NCBI RefSeq assembly: GCF_000379765.1
Contig: NZ_KB903454.1
Location: 248,001 to 312,000, forward strand
Direction of reading: 5' to 3'
Origin: Flexithrix dorotheae DSM 6795
GTDB taxonomy: Bacteria > Bacteroidota > Bacteroidia > Cytophagales > Flammeovirgaceae
DNA: 64,000 nt
The notes beneath the pieces are model-generated. The model was not told where the DNA came from and searched no databases. It saw nothing but the letters and a program-made list of their open reading frames with translations. The stretch's first letter is position 1. Each line of letters starts with the position of its first letter. Positions 1 through 7,661 of the stretch are shown here, piece by piece. A program made the translations under genes and the position numbers.

Positions 1-171
1 GGATTTGCTCCGGAAATGGTTCTGAATTGCCTTGAAGTAATTATTCAATCAGGGAAATTAAACCTGTTGGATTTAGCTGAATTAAACCCGGATTTTGATA
101 TTGATAACAAAACCGCAAAACTGGCTGCTGCTTTAACTTTTAAAATCATAGATCATCTGGCGGGAATTTAA
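1..171 (+). CDS. Formimidoylglutamase/arginase-family enzyme, C-terminal fragment
   Basis: The frame is open from the first base and ends at TAA 169-171, giving 56 residues of a gene that starts outside the window. The segment DLAELNPDFDIDNKTAKLAA resembles the C-terminus of ureohydrolases (arginase, agmatinase, formimidoylglutamase), where a V/A-E-x-NP-x-x-D-x-D stretch is followed by T-A-x-L-A. In Bacteroidota a HutG-type formimidoylglutamase of histidine breakdown is the likeliest member, but the fragment cannot separate the family members. The metal-binding core is outside the window. Confidence 0.65.
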   Translation, partial: GFAPEMVLNCLEVIIQSGKLNLLDLAELNPDFDIDNKTAKLAAALTFKIIDHLAGI

Positions 172-279
172 GAAGGAAAATTTCACTTTTTACCAGCGAA
201 AAACTATTTCAATTAGTTTTGGAGGAAAATAAGATAAATTAAACTCTTGCGTATTAAAGTTTGTTAAAAACTTTTAAAG

Positions 280-287
280 TATTTTTG
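280..287 (+). promoter_or_regulatory. Bacteroidota-type -7 box upstream of the first LptF/G-like gene
   Basis: TATTTTTG matches the TAnnTTTG -7 consensus exactly. A TTTG lies at 260-263, but the 16-base spacing is shorter than the usual 19 or so. It would give a leader of about 150 bases before the gene at 441. This is a motif match only. Confidence 0.35.
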
Positions 288-440
288 CCTCCGTTTATTT
301 TGAAGTAATGTCCGGGAAATGTTCCTGGCGATTTTTTAAATGAGTGAGCATACTCATTTTCAGTGAATTGCAGCAAATTTGGGTAATATTTACTTTTGCT
401 CAGGCAATTACTTTTTAAATTAAGAAGGAATTTGTAGCTA

Positions 441-2189
441 ATGCTAAAGAAATTAGATAAACTTATTTTCAAGGTATTTTATGGTCCTTTTTTCCTGACC
501 TTTGCCGTAGTGCTCTTTATTTTCCTTTCCCAAACAATGATTAAAAACTTTAAGCATTTTGTGGGAAAAGGTCTGGGATTTGAGGTTTATGCCGAACTGT
601 TTTTCTATTTTGCACTGGTGCTTACACCGGTTGCCCTGCCGTTAGCGGTACTTTTAGCTTCACTAATGACTTTTGGAAGTTTGGGCGAACATTCCGAGCT
701 AACCGCCATTAAAAGTGCAGGAATTTCTCTTCCAAGGATTTTAAGACCGGTTTCCATTTATATTGTTTTTGTAACTATTGCAGCTTTTTACTTTAATGAT
801 CAGGTAGCTCCCTATGCCAATTTAAAAGCCTATAGTCTGCTTTATGATGTTAAACAGAAAAAACCAACCCTTGAGTTTAAACCCAAAATTTTCTATTACG
901 ATCTTCCAGGTTACAGGATAAAAATTGACAGAAAACTACCTCCCAATGACGAATTGCTTGAAGGGATTATGATTTACAATCATACCGATAGAAAAGGGAA
1001 TATTCAGGTAATTATGGCGGAAAGAGGGACCATGAAAATGGTGGGTAATTTTCTGGAACTCGATTTGGAAAATGGCAATATCTATTCAGAGGAATCGGCT
1101 AAGAAAAGGAAAATAAAGACCGATGAATATTTCCGGCAAACCTTTAAAACAGCACGGTTCAGGTTTAGTATGGATTCCTATGGTTTTAAGGAAACAAAAG
1201 AAGATTTCTTTAAAGGCCATAACCTGATGAAAACTACCTCACAGCTACTTTCGGAGCGGGATTCTGTCAATGACATGTATTGGAAGTATATGAATAATTT
1301 CCAAACCGCCATTTTCTCCTATTATTCTTATTGGGAGAAAGACGAAGACGGCAAAAATATTCATAGAATCCAACCCAAAGAAGAAGATCTGGAGAAAGAT
1401 GAAGAGGGAAATGTGATTAAAGACAAGCCCAATGCTACACCGAAGCTAAATAAACCCAAGGATAAGGATGTCAAAAAACCCAACGACAAAAAACTCCTTA
1501 AACCCAAAAAACTTGAAAATAAAAAAATCCCTGCAGTAAAGGCCAATTATATAGCTGTAGCCGATTCTTCGAAGAATAAGCCAAATATCAAAAAGGCAAA
1601 AGAAACACCACCAATTGTCATTTCTCAGGCTGATAAAGAAAAGTATTTAAACAAGAAAACTACAGCACAACTGGTAGTAAGTGCAAAATCAAAAGCACAA
1701 AGTATTTTAAATGTTTTCAATACCAATTCGGAAAAAGATGAAAGGCAAAAGAAAATTATGAATGGATATCAGATTGATATTTACAGAAATTTCACTAAAT
1801 CTTTTGCAGTTTTTGCCATGTTCCTGATTGGTGCTCCATTAGGCGCCATTATTAAAAAGGGAGGCCTGGGCGTTCCCGTTTTGATATCGATTGTCTTTTT
1901 CGTGATCTTTTATATTTCTACCATTATGGGAGAGAAATACGCAAAGGAAATGCTTCTGAGCCCACTAGTTGGTTGCTGGGCGGCTAACACTATTCTCCTT
2001 TGTTTTGGTTTGTTTTTCCTCAGGCAAGCCAGACGTGATGCCAGACTTTTCGATACAGATTTCTACTATGTGGTTTATACAAACCTTTCCGATAAGATTA
2101 AGTCTATGATCTCCAAAAAAGATGAGAATAAGGGATCTGGAGAGGTGAAAATCCCTCAAAAAGAATCGGATGCAAGTCTTGTAAATTAG
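441..2189 (+). CDS. LptF/LptG (YjgP/YjgQ) family permease, copy 1, with Lys/Pro-rich insert
   Basis: This 582-residue inner-membrane protein belongs to the LptF/LptG family, the permeases that with LptB extract lipopolysaccharide from the inner membrane. It has the family layout: three N-terminal membrane segments (about 14-34, 52-80, 100-121), a long periplasmic domain, and three C-terminal segments (about 450-540) that include GAPLGAIIKKGGLG. It is clearly longer than the neighbouring copy because residues about 305-400 form a low-complexity Lys/Pro/Asp-rich stretch inside the periplasmic domain. The next gene is a close paralogue in the same orientation, and a strong hairpin terminator separates the two. 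LptF versus LptG cannot be decided here. The similarity of the two copies suggests duplication of one subunit rather than an LptF-LptG pair. Confidence 0.88.
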   Translation: MLKKLDKLIFKVFYGPFFLTFAVVLFIFLSQTMIKNFKHFVGKGLGFEVYAELFFYFALVLTPVALPLAVLLASLMTFGSLGEHSELTAIKSAGISLPRILRPVSIYIVFVTIAAFYFNDQVAPYANLKAYSLLYDVKQKKPTLEFKPKIFYYDLPGYRIKIDRKLPPNDELLEGIMIYNHTDRKGNIQVIMAERGTMKMVGNFLELDLENGNIYSEESAKKRKIKTDEYFRQTFKTARFRFSMDSYGFKETKEDFFKGHNLMKTTSQLLSERDSVNDMYWKYMNNFQTAIFSYYSYWEKDEDGKNIHRIQPKEEDLEKDEEGNVIKDKPNATPKLNKPKDKDVKKPNDKKLLKPKKLENKKIPAVKANYIAVADSSKNKPNIKKAKETPPIVISQADKEKYLNKKTTAQLVVSAKSKAQSILNVFNTNSEKDERQKKIMNGYQIDIYRNFTKSFAVFAMFLIGAPLGAIIKKGGLGVPVLISIVFFVIFYISTIMGEKYAKEMLLSPLVGCWAANTILLCFGLFFLRQARRDARLFDTDFYYVVYTNLSDKIKSMISKKDENKGSGEVKIPQKESDASLVN

Positions 2190-2215
2190 TACAATTTTAG
2201 CCGCTAAAACTTTCC

Positions 2216-2257
2216 AAAAATGGTTCTCTTATTTTTAGAATTGGAGAACCATTTTTT
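2216..2257 (+). terminator. Rho-independent terminator after LptF/G copy 1
   Basis: A perfect 13-bp stem (2216-2228 with 2244-2256, core TGGTTCTC/GAGAACCA) has a 15-base loop and runs into a T-tract. It lies 27 bases after the stop, so the second copy probably has its own promoter. Confidence 0.75.
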
Positions 2258-2426
2258 ATTTATAAGAAAGGAATATTCTATACTTTTATGAGATAACAAA
2301 TTTTATATCCATTTAACACTACTTCTCTGTTTTTAACTTCTTCTTACTAAAGTCTGTTAAATACTACTTTGGCCTGAACATTTGCAGTTACCTTGTGGAA
2401 AATATTAATTCTGGATTAGGTGGCAT

Positions 2427-3848
2427 ATGTTTAAAACGTTAGACAAATTTCTATTGAAAAAATTCGCAGGTCCTTTCGTCCTTACCTTTGCGGTATTATT
2501 GTTTATTTTCCTTTCCCATTCCATGATCCTCAATTTTAAACACCTCATGGGAAAAGGACTGGGTTTTGAAATTTACCTGGAATTGTTCTTTTATTTCTCT
2601 TTGGTACTGACTCCCCTAACTTTACCCTTATCCGTTCTTTTAGCTTCTCTTATGGCCTTTGGAGGTTTAGGAGAACATGGAGAATTAAACGCTATAAAAA
2701 GTGCAGGAATTTCACTTCCAAGAATTCTGATGCCCATATCTCTTATCATCATTTCAATCACTGTGGCGGCCTTTTTTTTCAATGATCAAATTGCACCCTG
2801 GGCCAATTTAAAAACCTATAATCTCTTGTACGATGTGAGGCATAAAAAGCCAACACTGGAATTTAAACCCAATACTTTTTATTACGATTTACCCAGGTAC
2901 CGAATTAAAGTAGAAAATAAATCCGGGCCTGGTAATGAAGTTCTGGAAGGAATCATGATCTATGATCATACCCAAAAAAAGGGCAATTCTCAATTGATTA
3001 TGGCCAAACATGGCACCATGAAAATAACAGGTAATTTCCTTGAACTGATACTGGAAAGCGGAAATATTTATGCAGAAAAACCTGATCAACAACTAAACAC
3101 TTCCGAATATTTCTGCCAGAATTTTGAAACTGCCAACTTTAGGTTTAGTCTGGATTCCTACGGATTTAAAGAAACACAAGAAGAACTTTTTAAATATAAC
3201 AACAACACAAAAACAACTCGCAAACTTATTGCTGAAAAAGATTCTATAAGCATGGCCAATCAATCTTATAGCGCCAACTTAAAAGATTCAATTCTTCCTA
3301 TTTTCGTATCAAAAGAAAAGAGGGAAGACAGCCATAAGCAGATTGCTTTCCAACAGCTCGGAAAAGCAAAAATTAATTCCCAAGTCAGGTTAAACAAATT
3401 AAATGAGTTTGTAGAAATTGATAAAAAACAGGTCCAGCTCCTCAACAACTATAAAATTGATATTTATAAAAAATTCACCAAATCAGTGGCTGTTTTTGTG
3501 ATGTTTCTGATTGGAGCCCCCTTAGGAGCTATCATCAAAAAAGGAGGATTGGGACTGCCTGTACTCATTTCCATTATCTTTTTTGTCATCTTTTATATTT
3601 CTACCATTATTGGAGAAAAATATGCCAAAGAAATGATTCTGAGTCCTGAAACAGGATGCTGGCTGGGGAATGTAATCTTATTAGGTTTTGGGCTATTTTT
3701 CCTCCGACAAGCCAAAAGAGATGCCCGGCTTTTTGATACAGATTTTTATTTGGTGGTTTTCAGTAATTTTTGGGAGAAGGGGAAGATTGTTTTATCCAGC
3801 TTATCCAAGTGGCACAAGATTACAAAGAAAGGGAAATCTGCGACTTGA
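2427..3848 (+). CDS. LptF/LptG (YjgP/YjgQ) family permease, copy 2
   Basis: This 473-residue permease has the same six-segment LptF/LptG layout as the preceding gene and is very similar to it. Long blocks are nearly identical, for example GKGLGFE, IKSAGISLPRIL, KKPTLEFKP and LIGAPLGAIIKKGGLG. It lacks the roughly 100-residue Lys/Pro-rich insert of copy 1, so its periplasmic domain has a more usual length. By family it should partner LptB in lipid or LPS export. Neither LptB nor LptC is in the window. A long hairpin follows the gene. The start ATG at 2427 aligns with the start of copy 1. Confidence 0.88.
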   Translation: MFKTLDKFLLKKFAGPFVLTFAVLLFIFLSHSMILNFKHLMGKGLGFEIYLELFFYFSLVLTPLTLPLSVLLASLMAFGGLGEHGELNAIKSAGISLPRILMPISLIIISITVAAFFFNDQIAPWANLKTYNLLYDVRHKKPTLEFKPNTFYYDLPRYRIKVENKSGPGNEVLEGIMIYDHTQKKGNSQLIMAKHGTMKITGNFLELILESGNIYAEKPDQQLNTSEYFCQNFETANFRFSLDSYGFKETQEELFKYNNNTKTTRKLIAEKDSISMANQSYSANLKDSILPIFVSKEKREDSHKQIAFQQLGKAKINSQVRLNKLNEFVEIDKKQVQLLNNYKIDIYKKFTKSVAVFVMFLIGAPLGAIIKKGGLGLPVLISIIFFVIFYISTIIGEKYAKEMILSPETGCWLGNVILLGFGLFFLRQAKRDARLFDTDFYLVVFSNFWEKGKIVLSSLSKWHKITKKGKSAT

Positions 3849-3909
3849 ATTCAATGCAAGAATACCAATGGAAGTCTGAAATTAGGCAAATTATAGAAGA
3901 TAATAGAAT

Positions 3910-3959
3910 AAAAAATGAAGCAAAACTGGCATATGTGTGCCACTTTTACTTCATTTTTT
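3910..3959. terminator. Long bidirectional hairpin terminator between convergent genes
   Basis: Arms 3910-3931 and 3938-3959 pair over 22 bp with two mismatches around a 6-base loop. The outer part is A-rich on the left and T-rich on the right, so it can terminate transcripts from both sides: the LptF/G-like gene on plus and the oxidase cluster on minus. Confidence 0.75.
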
Positions 3960-4035
3960 TATTTAAAATGTAGTATTATTTAATCAATACAAAAATTTCC
4001 CAAACCTTGGGTTGAAATAAACACAGTGGTAATCT

Positions 4036-4320
4036 TCAACTCCCCAATTTAGCTTTCAGAATATTGGATATTTTATCTCTACTGGCACTTTCCTGTCGGC
4101 TTTTTTTGTACCAGGCGTAGCCTACAAACATGAGGATTAGATAAGGCATTACCATTAGATATAGAATCCCTGTGTTCAAACCTGCAGCAAAGGAATTTTC
4201 TCCTGCACTGACATTGTTCTCTACTCCTACTCTACACATGGCGCATTGGGCGAACAAATTAAAAGAACTACAATAAATAATTAAGAAAACCGGGATTACT
4301 TTTTTAATTAATTTACTCAT
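4036..4320 (-). CDS. Small membrane protein with CxxC motif, cytochrome oxidase cluster
   Basis: The protein has 94 residues with an N-terminal signal or membrane segment (about 7-24), then QCAMCR at about 25-30, then one hydrophobic segment (about 50-68) and a basic tail. Small CxxC proteins of this kind are seen at the end of Bacteroidota caa3-type oxidase clusters, but I know of no assigned function. The CxxC would face the periplasm, so a role in copper or heme handling during oxidase assembly is an inference from position. It is the last gene of the minus-strand cluster, 57 bases after the DUF420 gene, and is followed by the hairpin at 3910-3959. Confidence 0.75.
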   Translation of the reverse strand: MSKLIKKVIPVFLIIYCSSFNLFAQCAMCRVGVENNVSAGENSFAAGLNTGILYLMVMPYLILMFVGYAWYKKSRQESASRDKISNILKAKLGS

Positions 4321-4377
4321 TTTTTACCTCCTTTTTACTTCTACAAAAGAAAACAATTAAGGTCAATTTTTGATGAA

Positions 4378-4926
4378 TCAGTATGGAAAATAGGGGCTAA
4401 TCATAAGATAAACAATCACTCCAGTTATCGAAACATAGAGCCAGATAGGGAACGTGAACTTCACGATTTTCCTGTGCCTTTTAAAGTTTTCAGTCCAGGC
4501 AAAATAAAATGCAAGTAAAACAAATGGCACTACTACTGCAGCAAGAATAATATGGCTGATAAGCAGGGCAAAATAAACGGTTTTAATAAGCCCTTCCCCA
4601 CCAAATGAGGTTGGTTCCGATGATGCATGATAAACCACATAAGATACTAAGAATATTGAACCTAGAATAAAGGAAATATTCATACATAGTTTATGCAGAC
4701 TTTCATTTCTATTTTTGATAAAATACACCCCTAACACCAAAAATACGGCTGTGGCAGAATTAATCATTCCATTTAGGTGAGGGAGAAAATATACCCATGG
4801 TTTATCCACCACCAACATACCAGAAGGCTTAAACAACAATAAGGCGACTACCACCGGGATAGCCACCGATAATATTCCAATTAACCAATAATATTTTCCT
4901 TGAGAATTAGCTGATGAAATTTCCAT
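4378..4926 (-). CDS. DUF420 family membrane protein (oxidase-associated)
   Basis: The protein has 182 residues with about five hydrophobic segments. Conserved-looking histidines sit at membrane borders in PHLNG (about 50), VYHASS (about 104) and ISHIIL (about 125). This is the pattern of DUF420/YozB-like proteins, which accompany heme-copper oxidase genes and are thought to help assembly; related CtaM proteins are needed for heme-copper oxidase function in some Firmicutes. It lies 20 bases after the SCO-like gene and 57 bases before the small CxxC gene, in one transcription unit. Confidence 0.85.
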   Translation of the reverse strand: MEISSANSQGKYYWLIGILSVAIPVVVALLLFKPSGMLVVDKPWVYFLPHLNGMINSATAVFLVLGVYFIKNRNESLHKLCMNISFILGSIFLVSYVVYHASSEPTSFGGEGLIKTVYFALLISHIILAAVVVPFVLLAFYFAWTENFKRHRKIVKFTFPIWLYVSITGVIVYLMISPYFPY

Positions 4927-4946
4927 TTTTTATACAATATATTCAA

Positions 4947-5579
4947 TTACTTATATTCAAATTCCAATACTTGTAGTTCGGTAATCAGACGATCTATTTC
5001 CTCACGTTCATTTCCATTATAATAACCCCTGATTCTTTTCTGCTTATCCACCAATACAATATTTGCTTCTATGGCTTCGCCCTGACCCACTCCCACCAAA
5101 CACTTGGATAACTGTTCCACATCTGGTTTTGTCAAAATATATAAGCCCCATGGAGAACTACTTTCCCGATTGAATGATTCCAGTTTTTGGGTATATATTT
5201 GACTTTCTTCATTTTGCTCATTACCATAAATTGTAAACAAGCTTATCTCCTCTTTGTTTGCAATTACTGACTGTACTCTTTCCAACTCATTCATTTGGGT
5301 CAAACCTTTTTTCAGGTCCGGGTTCTCAAGAATATGAAGAATTGAAATGTTACCCTCAAATTGATTATATGAAAATGATTGATCCTGATTTGAAGCAAAG
5401 GAAAAATCAGTTAATTGATAATTAGAATCTACTTCAGCAGTAACATTTTCACAATTTTCGCTCAAAACGGGAACCATCACTTCCAATTGGAAATGGTTTT
5501 TCCCTTGAAATTTTAAAAATAAAAAGAGGCAGGCCGGAATGATTAACATTAAAGCCAGAACAATATATTTTTTAAGCAT
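4947..5579 (-). CDS. SCO1/SenC-like protein lacking the CxxxC copper motif
   Basis: This 210-residue protein has an N-terminal membrane anchor (about 4-22) and a thioredoxin-like periplasmic domain. It sits between cox IV and DUF420, the place normally held by a SCO copper chaperone. The later part fits the SCO fold: WGLYILTKPD, then ANIVLVDKQKRIRGYYNG as the late strand-turn-strand, then a closing helix. Where SCO proteins carry CPxxC this one reads ILHILENPDLKKG, with no cysteine. The only cysteines are near residues 17, 43 and 167, so it probably cannot bind copper in the standard way. It may keep a structural role, or copper may be delivered by another protein. The SCO assignment rests partly on context. 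Confidence 0.65.
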   Translation of the reverse strand: MLKKYIVLALMLIIPACLFLFLKFQGKNHFQLEVMVPVLSENCENVTAEVDSNYQLTDFSFASNQDQSFSYNQFEGNISILHILENPDLKKGLTQMNELERVQSVIANKEEISLFTIYGNEQNEESQIYTQKLESFNRESSSPWGLYILTKPDVEQLSKCLVGVGQGEAIEANIVLVDKQKRIRGYYNGNEREEIDRLITELQVLEFEYK

Positions 5580-5677
5580 AATTACCGGGACAAAAATAAA
5601 TCAATAAAGGTGAAAAACACCTGTAAATCACCTCTGAATAAACCAAAATATATTGAAATGGTTTAGCTTAAGAACTT

Positions 5678-5720
5678 AAAAAAAATAGACTTGGGCAAAA
5701 CTAATCACCCAAGTCTATTT
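5678..5720 (-). terminator. Internal terminator between cox IV and the SCO-like gene
   Basis: A perfect 13-bp stem (5683-5695 with 5708-5720, core AGACTTGGG/CCCAAGTCT) is followed on the minus strand by a run of T. It lies just after the cox IV stop and should reduce transcription into the SCO-like, DUF420 and CxxC genes. Confidence 0.75.
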
Positions 5721-5742
5721 CTATCCTAAAAAGACTAATCTT

Positions 5743-6075
5743 TTAAAAGAAACTGTTGAAAATTGCCGAACCTTCATTCATTAAAGCAATTACCAACCAT
5801 ACAATAAATACCAATGGAAGCACAATTGAATAAATCAATACCGGAACTTCATGTCCTAAGTGCATAAACTCTGATACAATGTAAAATGCTTTAACAATTG
5901 TAAGTACAAGGAACAGGATATTCAATAAAGTTCTATCAGAACCATCAGGCCAGATAAAAGCCAATGCAAATTCGATTGCTGTAACTACAGCAAGAATTAA
6001 AGCAACTCTTACTATTTTTCTGATATTTGCCTTTTTAATTTCCTCCTGTGAAAGAGATGGATCGTGTGAAGCCAT
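5743..6075 (-). CDS. Cytochrome c oxidase subunit IV (CyoD/caa3 type)
   Basis: The protein has 110 residues with three membrane segments (about 25-45, 52-70, 80-100) after a short charged N-terminus. The pattern A-x-E-F-x-LAFIWP in segment 1 and FYIVSEFMHLGHE after segment 2 is typical of the small subunit IV of bacterial heme-copper oxidases. It stabilises the complex and has no redox centre. It lies 62 bases after the larger subunit III gene and ends just before the internal terminator. Confidence 0.88.
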   Translation of the reverse strand: MASHDPSLSQEEIKKANIRKIVRVALILAVVTAIEFALAFIWPDGSDRTLLNILFLVLTIVKAFYIVSEFMHLGHEVPVLIYSIVLPLVFIVWLVIALMNEGSAIFNSFF

Positions 6076-6137
6076 AATTTAATTTATATAAAATCTATGT
6101 TCTAAATCTTTAAAAATTTTCTTGAGCAGTTTATCGA

Positions 6138-6887
6138 TTAGATCAGGTAAAATAAGGTAAATACAAATACCCAAACCAAATCTACAAAGTGCCAGTATAA
6201 ACCAACTTTTTCCACCATTTCATAATGTCCCCTTCTTTCATAAACTCCCATTACCACATTATAAAAAATCACAATATTAAGGATTACTCCACTGGTTACG
6301 TGCATACCGTGAAACCCTGTAATGAAGAAGAAGAAATCGGCAAACAATGGTGGTCCATATTGATTGGCATGCAAATTGGCTCCAAAGAACATGGTGCCAT
6401 CACTTAGCTTAGTAGCTACATCAGTTCCACTGATAAAGTGAGACCATTCCCAAGCCTGGCAACCTAAAAATGTCATTCCACCAATAATGGTCCAGATCAT
6501 CCACTTTTCTACTTCCTTTTGATCCATTCTGTTTCCGGCTTCTACAGCCAAAACCATTGTCACACTACTAAGGATAAGGATAAACGTCATGATACCCACA
6601 AAGATCAAAGGCATTTCTATACCATGAAAAAATGGCATGGCATTATAAACCTTTTCGGGTATGGGCCAGTGCTGATCTGAAAAATAAAATTCAGAATAAG
6701 GTTGGGTAAACTGCGGATGCATAAACCTAACCATCAAGTAGGAAATTAAAAGCGCAGAAAATGAAAATGCATCTGATAGTAGGAAAAACCACATCATTAA
6801 TTTACCATAGCTCGCCTTCATTGGGGCATTTCCGCCACTCCATACGTTTTCCTTCGGATTCTTAACTACCGCTGTTGATGATGACAT
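6138..6887 (-). CDS. Cytochrome c oxidase subunit III (long form)
   Basis: This 249-residue inner-membrane protein has about five to six hydrophobic segments. Subunit III hallmarks are FFFFITGFHGMHVTSGV and the C-terminal YWHFVDLVWVFVF. The N-terminal part has a long loop (about 75-105) between the first segments, absent from the second subunit III gene upstream. Subunit III surrounds the catalytic subunit and supports proton uptake. The gene follows a shorter subunit III gene after 175 bases and precedes subunit IV. Paired subunit III genes are a common feature of Bacteroidota oxidase clusters. Confidence 0.9.
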   Translation of the reverse strand: MSSSTAVVKNPKENVWSGGNAPMKASYGKLMMWFFLLSDAFSFSALLISYLMVRFMHPQFTQPYSEFYFSDQHWPIPEKVYNAMPFFHGIEMPLIFVGIMTFILILSSVTMVLAVEAGNRMDQKEVEKWMIWTIIGGMTFLGCQAWEWSHFISGTDVATKLSDGTMFFGANLHANQYGPPLFADFFFFITGFHGMHVTSGVILNIVIFYNVVMGVYERRGHYEMVEKVGLYWHFVDLVWVFVFTLFYLI

Positions 6888-7062
6888 AAAGTGTAATTGT
6901 TTTTTAAATAATTTGTCTAATGTTTAATTAATTAAGTACCAACCTATCTTTAATATTGAGGATTTTCATCTCTCAATATCAAATAATTGTGGCAATTCAA
7001 AAGGTTTACATTTCTGTCCAACCTCCTAACTCATAAACTGCTAACGCAGCGCGAAAATACAA

Positions 7063-7650
7063 TTATCTGTTCAATAGTAAAAAAACAAATAAATATATCC
7101 AAAGTACATCCAGAAAATGCCAGTAGGAAACACACATTTCCATGGTATTTAAATTCTTGGAATGTACCTTAAATTTATAAGTCTTTACCAGAACTACCAG
7201 TAAAAAAATTACCGCAGACACAATGTGCAGGCCATGCAACCCGGTAATCACATAAACAAATGATCCTGAAGGGTTTACTGTATCAGAAAAAAATGCACCC
7301 AGATCAACCATTTGTCCCCAGCCAAAAAATTGTAGTACTAAAAAAGCCACACCCAAAATGGCAGTGATACTCATAGCTGTTTTTAATACTTCTAAATTAT
7401 CCTTTTTTGCTGAAATATATGCCCAATGCATGGTCACACTACTTAAAAGTATGGTAATGGTGCTGTAAGTAAATAATTCCGGTAATTCAAAAACATACCA
7501 GTTGCCTTCTGCCTGTCTTACTATGTAAGCACTGGTTAAGGCTGCAAATAACATCACTACACTCACCATAAACAACCATAAGCCAAATTTTTTGGCATTC
7601 ATGGCAATAGGTTTTTTCACGTTTTCTATATTTTGAGTTCCGCTATTCAT
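7063..7650 (-). CDS. Cytochrome c oxidase subunit III (short form)
   Basis: This 195-residue protein has five membrane segments and the subunit III signatures YVITGLHGLHIVSAV and YWHFLDVLWIYLFVFL. It is shorter than the next gene's product and differs clearly in sequence, so the two are old paralogues rather than a recent copy. Its start codon is 11 bases after the stop of ctaB, so the two are surely co-transcribed. Subunits I and II are not in the window. Confidence 0.9.
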   Translation of the reverse strand: MNSGTQNIENVKKPIAMNAKKFGLWLFMVSVVMLFAALTSAYIVRQAEGNWYVFELPELFTYSTITILLSSVTMHWAYISAKKDNLEVLKTAMSITAILGVAFLVLQFFGWGQMVDLGAFFSDTVNPSGSFVYVITGLHGLHIVSAVIFLLVVLVKTYKFKVHSKNLNTMEMCVSYWHFLDVLWIYLFVFLLLNR

Positions 7651-7661
7651 AACTAATTCGT

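Noticed and set aside
1361-1546. Possible frameshift or foreign insert in the Lys/Pro-rich part of LptF/G copy 1
   Set aside because: The frame stays open across the region, and base composition is A-rich as expected for Lys codons; there is no sign of a broken gene.
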